Shown here one piece after another: positions 12,001 through 25,189 of a stretch of DNA of 64,000 nucleotides. The stretch covers positions 919,353 through 983,352 of the forward strand of contig RPFO01000026.1 of NCBI GenBank assembly GCA_009746045.1, read 5' to 3'. This DNA comes from Mesostigma viride. Its lineage: Eukaryota; Streptophyta; Mesostigmatophyceae; Mesostigmatales; Mesostigmataceae. Position 1 is the first letter of the stretch; each line of letters starts with the position of its first letter. The translations under genes were made by a program, and so were the position numbers. The notes beneath the pieces are model-generated. The model made no database searches and was not told where the DNA came from. It was given only the letters and a program-made list of their open reading frames with translations.

Positions 12001-15000
12001 ACCTCGATTCTCCCCCCCCCCCCCCCCCACGCACGTTCTTTGGTGCTGAAAGGTATCATGTTGGTGCTTCCCCACGCCCTGTTTGTGTGCCATGAGTGTG
12101 CGAGGGGACGGGCAGCGGCCCGTGCCCGTGCTATCCAGTGGCCAGTGCCATTGGTCGCGGAGGTGGGCATGAGTTGGTGTAAGTGAACGGTGTCATAGAT
12201 TCGCAAGATGCCGTTTATTGCCTTTTGTCAGTGCTGCGACGCGAGCCATGTAAAGCCACTGGCATTGCATTGACAAATGCCGTAGTATCGAAGAAGTGGA
12301 GTCGAAATCGTGATAGGATCGCCTTTGCGCCCGTGGAGCGTAATGCATTTGCGCATCTTCCATACCCAGTTATCATCGCCGCTTCCCTACCCACCTTGTC
12401 CAGGGGAGCGGGGGGAGCAGGGGACCGCAGCCAAGGCACCGGGGTCCCCTGCGCTGCAACCTTCCTCCCCCCCTTTCTCCAACCCTGTCTCTCGCCCTTC
12501 CTTTCCCCTCCTACTTCCTTCCCCCCCGCTTCTCCCACCTTACCTGGCCAAGGCCAGGGATATTAGGATTTTGTGTGGCAGTTAATGACACACCTAAGTC
12601 CCACTTAAATTTTCGTGTTTCCAATCTCATCTGTAATGGTATGTTTTCTTGCCGCCTGACCGCGCACACACATGCACTCACGTGCACACACACACAGGCC
12701 GCGGTGGACAGCCGGATGTCCCTGAGCCTGATGTACGCGCTCCCCAGCGACCACCGCGTGAGCATCCGCGCGCTGAACCCCGCCGAAGCGATGGCCCTAC
12801 ACGAGGCTTCCCTCAACCCCCTCGTCCCCATCACCGTGGGGAGGGGGGGCGCGCCCGCGGGGGCGGTGGAACGAGCGCTCGAAGAAGCCGCCGCCAGCGG
12901 CAGCATTAACCCGGGTGACGTGACCTTCCGAGGGTTCAACACGCGGACCAGCGTGAATTACAGTATCAGTAATCCTGGAGACGTCACCTTCCGGAGCATG
13001 CCCCACCTCTCGGTCTCGCAGCGCAACAGCGTCTCGAACCCCCTGGCAGGGGGTGGCCAGGTGCCACGGGGGGACTCGCCCCCCCTGGTCGCTTCTGTGC
13101 AGGACCTGTGGCGTGCCAGGCGGGTCGAGGATGGCGAGGAGGGCACGCCAGGTGGCGCCACGGCGGGGGACCCGGGTAGGGGGAGGGACCAGCAAGACGG
13201 ACGGGCGGAGCGAGGGCGGGAGGTAGCACCGGACACGGCCACGGTGGTGGCACTGCCCTCTTGGTTGGACTCAACGGCTGGGGTTGGGGGTCGGGAAGAC
13301 CCGGGGGCCCAGCCACTGCCGGTGAAGCTTCGACCGCCGGCAGAGGGGCAACCGGATTACCGGCCAGGAGGATTGCAATTGTCGCGGCCACCAGAGGGGT
13401 CCGGGGACCCTGGGGGGGAAAGGGATGTGGGGGGGCAAGGAGCGGTGCAGCGGCGGCGGATGAGCGACAAGGGTCAAATGAACGGGGAAGTAGGGGCCGA
13501 TCGGGTGGGGGAAGGGGCTACAGCGGGAGCTCATTCGCTGGAGCGGGGCCTCCCGCAGGCCGGCGCGGTGGGTAGCAAGCAGGGAGCGGGGGGGTGGCCG
13601 CTGGAACCAGGTCGGCCGGAAAGCCGCACGCTCGGGAGTACCACGAGTGGAGGCGTCGCGGGTAATGCAGTCAATTCGTCGCCGTTGGTGAGGCTCTCGG
13701 AGCTCCCCCAACACGTGGATGCGGGGGATGGAAGTGTGACGTTGCGGGCGAGCAGGCTGGCTAGCGCGCTGACTAACGGGTCGCGGGGGAGCCTAACGGG
13801 TGCTGGGCTGTCCTTGTCGGGGCTGGACCAGGGGGGGGGGAAGCCGTCGACGGCGCCGGGATCGTTGAGCGCGAGGGATAGAGGCTCCGGGTCCAAGTTT
13901 GGCACCAGGTAGGAATGAAGGTTTTCTAATATGAAATAAGTAATGGTGAATGCGGCACGCGGCTGTTGAGATGGCTTGGCAACTGTTTTTGCGATTGGTC
14001 TTTCACATCTTGCGGCTCATTAAGCATCCCTGCTGTGTGTTGTCATCTGCACACCACTGCACAAACAGTCCCCGTCCATGCTGTAATTCTGGAGATTGTT
14101 GGAGAGGGGGGCAGGGTAAATGAAAATGATAAATCCTGGGAGGGTCGGTGTGTATTTTTTTTTTGTCAGGGGGATAAGGGTATGGCATGCACTTGGTACA
14201 CCTTCCTTCCCAGCTACTGGGGTTGTAAGATGGGTGAGTAGATTCTGTGTCTCTAATGGAGTGTGTAGACCATGTGCTTGCTCTCGCGCTTACATACAGG
14301 ATATAGGGCCACATCTCCAACACATTTCTGCGACCATCCACCATCATGGAGGCCGCGCCTTGAGCCGTTTGGTCCAATGGACAAGCCTATGAGGCTTGCG
14401 CGCACAACGAGCCCACGTGCGCGTGGCGTTACACCTCACAGGCCTACATGCGCACCCAACGTCCCTGTTCATGCTCGGCACTCTCTGTTCATTCTCTCTC
14501 TCTGCCATGTCACAAGCCCATCATCCTCTCTGCCATCCAACGACGCTGCGTGAGGGTGACCCCCGGGGGGGTTGGGGTCACTTTGCTAAATGATAAAAGG
14601 CATCCGTAGTACATCTCCTGGGCTTTCTTATATGCCTGCTGAACAAGCTCCTTCCTCGCCCAAGCCCACCCTGTGCCCCCCCACACTTGTTTTTTCTGCC
14701 CATCCCCTCACCCCCGACCACCCACCTGTCTTCCTCTTCCCAACCTTACCCACCCCAACCTAACCCTGACCACACCTGCGCACAACCCTCTCTCCCTCCC
14801 AGCCGGCGGGGCAAGCCTGTGTTTGATGTGGCGGCTGCACGCCGCGCTGCCGACGGCCCCAGCCAGGCCCACCTGGCGGACCGTTTAGAGAACATGGCCG
14901 CCATGAGCGAGCTGGTGGGCATGTACCAGGGCCGGCTGCGGCTCAACCTTGAGGAGATCGCCCAGCAAGGGGCAGCTGCGATCGCGACCGGCTTGGCCCA

Positions 15001-15499
15001 CCATAGAGCCGCCGGGGGTGGGGTCGGGGTCGGGGTTCGGGTTGGGGGTGGGGGCGGGGGCAGGGGCTATTCAAGCAGGTGTGTGTCAGGGGTGAGCCCC
15101 CAGGACGCGCTCGTGGCATCATGGCGAGGTGGCGCACAGACGTCGCGCGGGTCGTCAGGGAATGCCTCGCTGAGGGGTGGCACGGGGGAATCGTTCTATG
15201 GGACGGATAGTGGTAGTGCTTACGGCGATGATTGCGGAGGGGATGGGGCCACAAGATCCGCGGGGGGTCCCCGGTCCAAAGGCCGTCGTGTGGTGGAGAA
15301 TGGGTATCTGGGCATGGGGGGCAGTGGGAGTGGTCCACTGGGAACGCATGCCGGTGCAGGCCATGCATTCCCTGCACCTATGCCCCCAGGGCAGGACCAG
15401 GGTGGGTTTGGCCTGGGGGCAAACGGCCCATCGTGGCCTGAGGCTGTCGGCCCTGCGACGCATCATAACCCCTGGACGGCGCAGTATGCTGGACGGTGA
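1..15499 (+). CDS. large coiled-coil protein, 3' part of an 11-exon gene (5' end outside window)
   Basis: Exons read from splice sites and phase: <1-86, 682-764, 2370-2459, 4767-4869, 5828-5956, 6827-6895, 8477-8581, 9892-10059, 11560-11943, 12698-13908 and 14803-15499 (TGA). All introns are GT-AG and every junction keeps one open frame of about 1,040 residues. Exons 1-8 and the start of exon 9 encode heptad-like, Glu/Lys/Arg/Gln-rich helices (for example ELDAAQKELT, LRAAHRVELNDA, VQELEKELAHYRANEEAQRE), so a long coiled coil is expected. Exon 9 then turns into a Gly/Ser/Pro-rich linker. Exons 10-11 are mostly low-complexity Gly/Ser/Pro/Arg, with one conserved-looking helical patch (LADRLENMAAMSELVGMYQGR). 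I recognise no catalytic domain. A cytoskeletal, basal-body or scaffold role would fit a coiled coil but is only a guess. Exon 9 could instead end at 11916, also in phase; 11944 was preferred because of its GTAAGT donor. Confidence 0.8.
233..424 (+). repeat. (GGGT)n tetranucleotide array in intron 1
   Basis: An almost uninterrupted GGGT run of about 190 bp inside the first visible intron. The G-rich strand is the coding strand, so the pre-mRNA would carry many potential G-quadruplexes. The long Gly-Trp-Val and Pro-Thr-His reading frames across it are repeat artefacts. Confidence 0.95.
584..622 (+). repeat. degenerate copy of the exon 2 acceptor edge
   Basis: This stretch repeats the sequence around the exon 2 acceptor at 671-709 (GCGCCAGATGGAG, then GACCGCATGC), with a 6-bp difference. 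It lies about 90 bp upstream of the real exon and keeps the CAG acceptor. It is one of several exon-edge copies in this gene. Confidence 0.6.
786..1460 (+). repeat. exon 2 donor-edge copies and GGGC/GGGT array in intron 2
   Basis: Exon 2 ends GAGAAGAGGGTCAAGGCC..CTGAG with a GTGAGG donor. Degenerate copies of that edge follow at about 786-811, 887-915, 977-1000, 1389-1413 and 1439-1460, some still with GAGGTA or GAGGTG donor-like ends. Between the last copies lies a GGGC then GGGT tetranucleotide array (about 1040-1388). The intron seems to have grown by repeated duplication of its own 5' splice-site region plus tetranucleotide expansion. Confidence 0.65.
1905..2285 (+). repeat. 7-bp GCCCCTC minisatellite in intron 2
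   Basis: About 50 copies of a heptamer (GCCCCTC, with GCCCCTT, GCCCCAC and GCCCCTG variants). All six frames are open because the unit has no stop; none is a credible protein. Confidence 0.9.
2460..2680 (+). repeat. about 42-bp minisatellite seeded at the exon 3 donor
   Basis: Starting exactly at the exon 3 donor (GTGAGGCAGA), three to four units of GTGAGGCAGATACACCATAG plus a GACATCCCCATTTGCATG tail follow in tandem. Further copies carry degraded exon 3 ends (AATGCAACGGAGCG, AATGCAGCGGAAAG, against AATGATGCCGTCAACGCGGC in the exon). Unit and exon edge have therefore been duplicated together. Confidence 0.7.
3015..4351 (+). mobile_element. hAT-type DNA transposon, non-autonomous, with 8-bp target duplication
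   Basis: The ends are inverted: CAGTGCTTCTACTAA at 3015 and its reverse complement ending at 4351. The flanks CACCTCCT (3007-3014) and CACCTCCT (4352-4359) are an exact 8-bp target-site duplication, the hallmark of hAT elements. Sub-terminal CGTCAACC motifs recur about eight times near the left end (3041-3222) and once or twice at the right, as expected for transposase binding sites. The element is only 1.3 kb and lacks a catalytic transposase domain. An AATAAA lies at about 4256. It sits inside intron 3 of the coiled-coil gene, in the same orientation as its ORF remnant. Confidence 0.85.
3540..4067 (+). pseudogene. N-terminal transposase-like ORF remnant inside the hAT element
   Basis: An ATG frame of 175 codons with one in-frame TAG at codon 7. 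It starts MSKKNG, then ADFKTSTLDALFKKQ, followed by an acidic/Lys-Arg-rich middle (EEESSEEECGEE, RKKKGKRKPAPK) and a short Ala/Arg/Gln-rich end. The start resembles the nuclear-localising N-termini of hAT transposases, but there is no BED finger or catalytic core. Read as a truncated remnant; assignment rests mainly on the surrounding hAT ends. Confidence 0.5.
4465..4528 (+). repeat. AT-rich heptamer (AAATTAT)n
   Basis: About nine tandem copies of a 7-bp AT-only unit in intron 3, just outside the hAT element. Confidence 0.85.
4588..4745 (+). repeat. degenerate 37-bp minisatellite upstream of exon 4
   Basis: Four to five diverged units of the type CACCTGTGCTACTGGCACAA followed by ATATCAATACGCACGC, ending about 20 bp before the exon 4 acceptor. 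Confidence 0.6.
5395..5545 (+). repeat. (GGGGT)n pentanucleotide array in intron 4
   Basis: About 30 copies of GGGGT, with two GGGT slips. It is a third G-rich array on the sense strand of this gene and a strong G-quadruplex candidate. Confidence 0.9.
5985..6225 (+). repeat. degenerate CTAGCC/GACTAG tandem repeat in intron 5
   Basis: Loosely repeated words (CTAGCCATCTAAC, TTTCTGGACTAGTTTTGTAG, then AGACTAGG or GAGTAGG variants) occupy about 240 bp. Too diverged to give a clean unit. Confidence 0.5.
6498..6696. mobile_element. palindromic MITE (hairpin) with 5-bp target duplication
   Basis: A 199-bp near-perfect inverted repeat centred near 6597. It begins AGTTAGGTTTGTGCGGAAAC, ends TTAACCTAACT and is flanked by GGTGT on both sides (6493-6497 and 6697-6701). 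Terminal AGTTAGGTT and the internal CCTTTTGCC..CT word are shared with the hairpin units at 57486-58366, so both belong to one MITE family with 5-bp duplications. No ORF. It lies in intron 5 and would form a long hairpin in the pre-mRNA. Confidence 0.8.
6925..7395 (+). repeat. degenerate intronic repeats (GGTAAACAAACG and TTGGCATAAG types)
   Basis: Two interleaved motif families recur two to five times each: AGNGGGTAAACAAACGAC-like words and TATTGGCATNAGACATTACC-like words. No ORF or known element was recognised. Confidence 0.4.
8341..8470 (+). repeat. 60-bp tandem duplication before exon 7
   Basis: Two nearly identical pyrimidine-rich 60-bp units (CCCCACCAACGTGCCCCCCA through CATGCCCCTCCCCCGCTGTC) stand directly before the exon 7 acceptor at 8476. 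The polypyrimidine tract has been doubled. Confidence 0.8.
9568..9891 (+). repeat. about 110-bp tandem repeat made of intron end plus exon 8 start
   Basis: Exon 8 starts CTGGAGCAAGAGCGCGCGAA. Copies of this start, each behind a CAG acceptor, occur at about 9650 (CTGGAGCCAGAGCGTGCAAA) and 9761 (CTGGAGCTAGGGCGCGAAAA), with a weaker third at 9570. The spacers between copies (TATTCACTCGCCACCC, CTATTCTCTCACCTTGCC, C-run, CACACACA) are also repeated. The unit therefore spans the acceptor and about 50 bp of exon. Confidence 0.75.
10100..11060 (+). repeat. 28-bp minisatellite and exon 8 donor-edge copies
   Basis: The exon 8 end (GAGATCCTGCTG..CGCGTACGAG with GTGGGG donor) is recopied at about 10108-10142, and weaker TACGAGNTGG copies occur at about 10806, 10940 and 11017. 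In between, about 20 copies of a 28-bp unit (GTAGGGGTGCTAGCATATGA plus TTGCAAGC) run from about 10206 to 10750. There are no unique spacers, so it is not a CRISPR-like array. Confidence 0.8.
11283..11508 (+). repeat. (CCAAA)n array followed by CCCTAAA telomere-like units
   Basis: About 40 CCAAA pentamers with one short interruption (11444-11466), ending in roughly two and a half CCCTAAA heptamers and then ATTCCCT units. CCCTAAA is the plant/green-algal type telomere unit, but this short run inside an intron is interstitial and may have arisen by slippage from the pentamer. Confidence 0.85.
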
Positions 15500-15788
15500 T
15501 TGGACTGGTAATTGGCATGCCTCTTGCATTGGCTGACCACTCATGAGGGTTTGACTGACTGTTCATGTACATACCTCTACTAGGCATTTGCCTCTTTGCA
15601 TACTTAAACTTGGTATCGCCCCCGCATGTTCCATTAGTTAGCAAATCCCAGGGCTGTGTGCTAACGTACGAGAGACATTATGCCCATAGTAAAAGTCCCA
15701 CTGAATTATATGCCGCAACGCCCCATCCAGGCCGGTTTATGCATTCAGTGAGACAACTATGACTGGGATGGGATTATATATCCCCCTC
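15500..15788. other. 3' flank of the coiled-coil gene
   Basis: Stretch after the TGA at 15497-15499. It will contain the 3' UTR. I see no clear polyadenylation hexamer, ORF or known repeat. The next gene remnant converges from the minus strand. Confidence 0.4.
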
Positions 15789-16241
15789 TAGTGACTATAT
15801 GGTTGGGGCATGATGCAGACGATATTTGTAACTTCAATCGTGTAATTATTTTTCTAATGAGATTAGCATAGTACTCCGTGGCATGCCCATGCGCATGACA
15901 CGCAAGTACTTGCTTACCTATGACTGGGAAAAAAGTTAAACAAAACTTATGAATTTGTTATACATTATCCTTCCGCTCGATAAGTATAAGTACTTACGTG
16001 TCATGCGCATGGGCATGCCACCGAGTCACTATGGTAATCTCATTAATTAGAACTATCATTACACGTAAGTTACAAATATCGTCTGCATCATGCCCCAACC
16101 ATATAGTCACTAAGTAAGTAAGTACTTGCGTGTCACGCGCAAAGGCATGCCACGGAGTACCATGCTAATCTCATTAGAAAAATAATGACACAAAAGTTTA
16201 AACAAATATCGTCTGCATCATCCCCCAACCGTTAAGCACTA
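15789..16241. repeat. three-copy 125-bp unit forming a 450-bp imperfect palindrome
   Basis: A unit starting TAGTGACTATATGGTTGGGG, containing GATGCAGACGATATTTG and GGCATGCCCATGCGCATGAC, is present once on + (from 15789) and twice in tandem on - (ending at 16112 and 16241). Left and right arms therefore pair over about 120 bp. The terminal TAG of the rightmost minus copy is also the stop codon of the minus ORF that begins at 16239. It may be a MITE or a duplicated 3' UTR; no clean target duplication was found. Confidence 0.65.
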
Positions 16242-16485
16242 GATGGGGATGTAATCCTCATCCGAGCTGTCCTCTACTGTAATGGCAGACGAGGCGGTAG
16301 TGTAGCGGCTATCCTCAGGACCAATAACCTCCACCTGCGGACTTCTACCCTGGCTAGCAACGGGCCGCGGGGCCCGTGGGGAGAAAACAGGAGCATACCC
16401 CTCGGGAAGGTGCTTATCGCAGATGGCAGCCCATTTCTCCTTGTCAATCATGCGGGCGCGCGGAGTACGGATAGTCCCAGAAGCC
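16239..16485 (-). CDS. terminal exon of an unidentified small gene
   Basis: A minus-strand frame ending at TAG (16241-16239) can be read back to a CAG acceptor at about 16486. It encodes about 81 residues: ASGTIRTPRARMIDKEKWAA near the start, a Pro/Arg-rich centre and an acidic end, ITVEDSSDEDYIPI. The acidic Ser-rich tail resembles a SUMO-interaction or CK2-target tail. No upstream exon could be identified in 16490-16900, so this may be a relic. Start, splice site and function are inferred only. Confidence 0.35.
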
Positions 16486-16924
16486 CTGCATCTTCAAGCA
16501 GTTGTGTCACATAGGTCCGGGTCGCGCCGCGCCGGTGCCCGGCGCGCGCAAGTTTGCCAGTGGGTTGCGATGGGACAAGGGGACCCTAGTACTGCGAGGG
16601 TGTAACATAGAAATGTTGTGGGCACCCTGGGTGCATTTTCAGGACCAGCCATGACCTGGCCATGCCTTCTTTCTTGGCATACTGTTGACTTGAGTGCTAT
16701 TTGGTCACTCGCGTAGCGACCCCCCTGCATTCATAAATCGTAAACAATTATACAATGAGCATATTTCATGGATGTTAAGCATTGCAACTCTTGAACATAT
16801 CATAAATAATCATGGTTCCATGCCGTACCCATGGATGTGTTGACATGTGTTAGTTATTACAAATGGTATCCATGCTAGAAAATGTCCTCATTTGACGACA
16901 TTTTCTTGATGATTAGACAATGAT

Positions 16925-19900
16925 GGATGGGGTGGAGGAAGCCGCATGATCGAACTATCCTACTGAACTCTAAGCTATCTAGCGCGAAAATCCTAACTAC
17001 ACTACTCATCAAAACGCCTCCGCCGCTTGGGGGGAGGTGGCTTGCCCACAGGGTCGGGCGTGCGCGCCTTGACAATCTTCTTCCACCGCGTCTTGTCCTG
17101 CATGGCAGTCCAAAGACGTACGGGAGAGAGAGTGGATGCGGTGCTCAAACTGGGCTGGGACCACTAGGTCGTCCAGCAACATCTGGATGTAGGTCGTGAC
17201 CCTTTTGGGAATGCCCTCGGGGCCAGGCCAGGTCAGAATGTGTCGCCCTGGCTGGCCAAGCCGCTGAGGGCCGGCCAGGCCATGCCAAGGGCAGTGTCGA
17301 CCTGGCTGGTGCGAGCAAGGTGTCCGGCTACAAATGCTATCCTACGCTGCCTAATCTCGATCGTCCGAAATACGAGGCATCATTGCCATGATACAAAGAT
17401 TCTGATGACGGACGCTCGGAAAAACCTACGTTAAGGACCTGTCGGAGCATCCTGTAAACCGTGCCGTCTAGCCTAGCTAGCTGCCAGTTTGGGTGGGATG
17501 GTCGGTGGTCCACGCCTCGGCGCCATACGTGAGCACCGTGAGGACGAGGACCTTGAAGAGCATGCGCTTGCGGTGTTCGAGTTAACGTTTTTAAACGCAA
17601 TGTGATAAGGATATGGTTGCAATGCAGCAATGTGTGAATGTGGTTGGAACGGAGCTTTGTTAAAATTGGATAATGTTACAACACCCAGCCAGATGCTTGA
17701 GGCTTAGACACGAGTTTGCCAAGTCAAGGCAACACGCGTGAGGCGGGCTCGCAAGAGATGCCCAATTGGCACTAGCCTATTCTTTATATACTTGTGCACT
17801 GTGCTTTGCTATAGGCCTGAGCAGCCTCGGAGGGCCTTCTCAGTATTAACACTCCCGGTACAGTATTCACAACCTGTACAGCGCCCAGATCCTATACAGT
17901 AGGTCTGCCATACAGGCACAGTGACCACCGAGTACAGTCCACAGTGATTATTGCGTCTGCACCTAATAGTCCAGGACTAAGCCTGCGGTACCAACAGTCC
18001 ACAGGTTAAGGTTCCTATTTCCTGCGTACGACGTGTATTAATCCAATACCGTCGTAGGTTCAGCATCTAATTCCTGTCAGCCCAGGAATTACTGTCGACC
18101 CCATATGTCGTCGGCATATATTCACGCACGACTTAGAAGAACAGTCGGCTCGCGCTCGCGCGCGACCGGGAGGAAGTCGGAACACCATAAATTTCTTGAT
18201 ACTTGTCGGAATGAACTCGTTCCGGTGCCGCTGGAATCGCAGAGATATGCCGAATCAGGAACACGCCAATGCGCTTGGCGTTAACTGTTCGCCCAGGCCC
18301 TTCGAGCGCCAGTAGGGTTTGAGCGAACGGAGCTTGGCCCAGGCAAGGCCGATGCGGGTGTCCACATCGTCGGCAGTGTCAGGGAGCCAACTCCCCAACA
18401 GCTTGCATGAAGCGGTCGCGGAACGGGACCTCCGTCCCGTCGATCGAGCAGGCGCGGCAGCGGTGGTGTACTGGAGGCCCCAATCACCATCGCCTCAGTT
18501 TTGACACTAATCTCCAACCCCACCGCCCGCGCCTCCCGCCTGAGGCCCAGACAGTCCAGCCAGGTCTGAATGTGCTCGGGGCTCTCGATGAGGGTGGTGT
18601 CATCCGCATAAATCAGGTCGGCAAGGCGGTAACAGGTCTAACCCCGCCGTGCTCTTTCACGTTAAGGATGTCCAAGCCTGGCTCGAACCCCTTATTAAGA
18701 GCAGTAAAGCGCGCACATGCCCGGCGCATGACGTGATCCACGACAATAATGAACAGGTATGGGGACAGGACACAACCTTGCCACACCCCGTGGTGAAGGG
18801 GGAATGGTGGGGTGGTGCCTTCCGCAGTCCGCACTACTGCCTGTGAGCCCTCATACAGTCGGCGAATGGCAGCAATAAACGCAGGTGGTACCCGATCCAG
18901 AGCTAGGATGGCCCAAAGAGCCTCCCAGAGAACCGTGTCAAAGGCCTTGATATAGTCAACAAAAATGAAGACCAGCGGCAAACTGTCAGGGGGGAGGCGA
19001 CGCACCTCCTCCATCAATCAACCGGCGCGCGACAAACACAGCCATGACAGTGTTACGACCACGTAGACGGAAACCCATCTGAGACTCACCCAAGGGTGGG
19101 TCCAGCGCGGCGCGGAGCCTGTGCAGCATCATGCGCATGAAGACCTTCAGCGCGGCGCTCTGGAGGCAGACACCCCGGTAGTTGCCGGGGTCAGCAGCAG
19201 AGCCCTTCTTGTACAGCATGACGCGGATGGCCGTCTGCCACTCAGCAGGCGGAGGCTCGTCAGAGAGCAGGACACGGTTGCAGAACGCCAGCAGAAGATC
19301 CCTAACCGCCGGATCAGGGGTCTAGCTTCAGCAGCTCAGCAGAAAGGTGGTCGGCACCGACCGCCGCATCGTACCGCAGGCGAGCAAGGGCGCCGTCCAA
19401 TTCCTTCAAGGTGAAGGGGGGGACGACGTCGTCAGTGGCAAGGCAGCCCTCGATCCTGCAAGGCGGGGACTTGGTAGTCCGCGGCCGAGGAGGGGGGCGC
19501 TGGCGGCGGCGGGGGTCCGGCAACCCCGAGGCGGGCGGCCGTCTCAGCGGGGTGAAGCGGCGGGGGGGGGGGGCGCGAGCCCCACCGGTCAAGGAAACAT
19601 TGTGGGCCAACCAGCGGTCAAGGCTGACCGGCGCCGTGCCGTCCCCCGTGTGCTCCACCGGGGTGCGCTGCCGCCGGCCGCCGAGCCGGTCGAGGTGGTA
19701 CCACATGTCCTTGCCCTGGTTGCGAGCCTGGCAGGCCTTGGCATCCGCGATGCACTGGGCCGCCTCCGCGTCGTGAGCTTGCTCGTAGGCCTCCACAAGG
19801 GCGGCCTTGAGCAATGGTTTCTGCAGCGGGTCCCGGTTACGCTTGAAGCGGTGCCGGGCGGCCAGGACCTTGGGGTCCTGGCGGTAGAGCGGGCCGGGGC

Positions 19901-19936
19901 GGCGGCGGGGCATGACCGGCAGGTGCCGGGCCGCCA
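16925..19936 (-). pseudogene. decayed, 5'-truncated LINE (RT part), copy 1
   Basis: Same 3' end and reverse-transcriptase coding region as the better copy at 32254-35870, at roughly 90% nucleotide identity by eye. It carries several frameshifts and small insertions. Recognisable RT pieces on the minus strand include NYRGVCLQSAALKVFMRMML, LVFIFVDYIKAFDTVLWEAL and QGCVLSPYLFIIVVD. Similarity stops at about 19936 within the endonuclease-RT linker, so the copy is 5'-truncated as is usual for LINEs. A 707-bp insertion splits it at 17580-18286. Unlike copy 2, this copy keeps one frame across the endonuclease/RT junction (SPPCRIEGCLA). Confidence 0.9.
17580..18286. mobile_element. 707-bp insertion with short inverted ends and 5-bp target duplication, inside LINE copy 1
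   Basis: Comparison with LINE copy 2 shows 707 extra bases. They begin AGTTAACG and end CGTTAACT, flanked by GTTCG on both sides (17575-17579 and 18287-18291). No ORF. The 5-bp duplication and terminal AGTTA resemble the MITE family at 6498 and 57486, but the interior differs; a solo LTR of an LTR element is the alternative. It is younger than LINE copy 1. Confidence 0.7.
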
Positions 19937-19939
19937 CAC

Positions 19940-20310
19940 TATACTTTTCGTCCGAGGGTGGTAAAAAGGATCCGAGGCGTAAATTACCAGGTGGTAAATT
20001 ACGCCTAGGCTCATTCTTACTATATACATCTCACCTACGACCCCACGCAGTAAGTTATCGCTGAGATCCTACCTACGATCCCACGCCGTAAGTTACGAGG
20101 TGGTAAGTTACGACGTGGTAAGATTCCGACGTGGTAAGATTCCGACGTGGTAAGATTCCGACGTGGTAAGATTACGCCGTGGTAAGATTACGACGTGGTA
20201 AGATTCCGACGTGGTAAGATTCCGACGTGGTAATGTACGTACGGTAATTTACCACCTGGTAGTTTACGATCCCGGTACTCGGTCCCGTAGGTTACGACGT
20301 CGTATGCTTC
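19940..20310. repeat. 16-bp GTAAGATTCCGACGTG minisatellite and relatives
   Basis: About nine tidy copies of GTAAGATTCCGACGTG (20109-20240), flanked by diverged versions (GTAAGTTACGACGTG, GTAAATTACC and inverted GGTAATTTACC). It begins where LINE copy 1 ends. Confidence 0.75.
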
Positions 20311-20379
20311 TCGCGTACACTACCGGTACTACACTATCAAGTAACGTGCGTGTTTGCAACTTGCCCGTTGAAACTCTAC

Positions 20380-20580
20380 GGCGGAGCCAATTTTCGGAAG
20401 AACCTCACCCTTATGCTTGCAAATTCGGGACAAATTCGGTGGATGTATGTATGGATGTATGGATGTATGGATGGATTGACGGATTTTCATCCCCTATTCC
20501 TATGTTTTCTCACGTGTACGGCCTTATAAGCTTCGCCAATTCTGGCGAACCTGACGGTTCTTCCGAAAATTGGCTCCGCC
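20380..20580. mobile_element. short TIR element (MITE-like)
   Basis: About 25-bp inverted ends, GGCGGAGCCAATTTTCGGAA at 20380 and its complement ending at 20580, enclose 150 bp containing a few GGATGTAT units. No convincing target duplication and no ORF. Confidence 0.55.
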
Positions 20581-20584
20581 TGAT

Positions 20585-24235
<3,651 letters not shown>

Positions 24236-24239
24236 GCCA

Positions 24240-24533
24240 TGGAGGGTGGTGATACACAAATACGCTACAAGTGATACACAAATACCGCCAGTATAACAGC
24301 GGGTCGCTGCGTACCTGCCGTGGGAAGGAGGACAAGTGATACACAAATACGCTACAAGTGATACACAAATACCGTACAAGTGATACACAATTGCAGGCAG
24401 GACAACAGCGGGTCGCTGCGTACCTGCCGTGGGAAGGAGGACAAGTGATACACAAATACGCTACAAGTGATACACAAATACCGTACAAGTGATACACAAT
24501 TGCAGCCAGGACAACAGCGGGTTCTGGCTCGCA
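24240..24533 (+). repeat. GTGATACACAAATAC tandem repeat
   Basis: Units GTGATACACAAATACGCTAC and GTGATACACAAATACCGTAC, linked by a CAACAGCGGGTCGCTGCGTA..CCTGCCGTGGGAAGGAGG spacer, make two and a half copies of a unit of about 125 bp. The same repeat, in the same orientation, reappears at 30685-30769, and its spacer continues at 40141, i.e. on both sides of the 9.4-kb element. Confidence 0.8.
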
Positions 24534-25185
24534 CACTCATGAGTTAAAAACTCACCCCCGGACCAGAATCAGACCGGGGATCGTCGCCGCGCCTGGTTGC
24601 GAGCTACTCCAAGCAGGCCGTGGACTGCCCTAGCGGCGTATCCAGACGGGAAGTCTGCGTAACCAGCGTAAACCAGACTCCAGCATGCCGTAAGTACAGG
24701 TAAAAGCTGTTAAAACCCCATGCCAGAGACAGCTGCTGACAAAGTTATAGTGCAGCGGGCACCCCCGGCAGCCATAGCGGGAACGATAGTCCGGCAATTG
24801 ACGGGGGCGGCATGGATGTTTATTAAACGTAGATTGATTATATTTAACGTACAAGGTAGCGTTACCTGCAATCCAATAAATGAGGCATTGTAGCGTGGAT
24901 TTTCTCCAGAGCTTTACCGTGTTTGTCGTGGCAGAATGTTCCAATGCAGTAGATCAAGTGACGCCATTACTATCGATGTTCCTTTGCATTGCTGCATCTG
25001 CCAATTGTTTTTCACTTAAAAGATTGATATTGCCTTGTTATGTCGCCAGGTAGACCGATATCCAAGCGAGTTACGGGCGACTTTGCTCGCGATCATAAAT
25101 GTAGGAGCACGCATTAATTAAACCGGACTTGCTTGGGGTCAGGTCCCGATGGTGCGTTGTCGAGCGAGAGCCCACCAAGCAGGCG
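24534..25185 (-). repeat. unclassified dispersed repeat, copy A (inverted relative to copy B)
   Basis: Aligns in reverse complement with 29821-30663 over most of its length, with about 300 bp absent near its right end and a 40-bp extra piece present only in copy B. The shared end carries the hairpin ACTCATGAGTTAAAAACTCA. Copy B is followed by A7, which could be a retroposon tail. No ORF. SINE-like, LTR-like and long-TIR readings are all possible. Confidence 0.7.
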
Positions 25186-25189
25186 TGCT

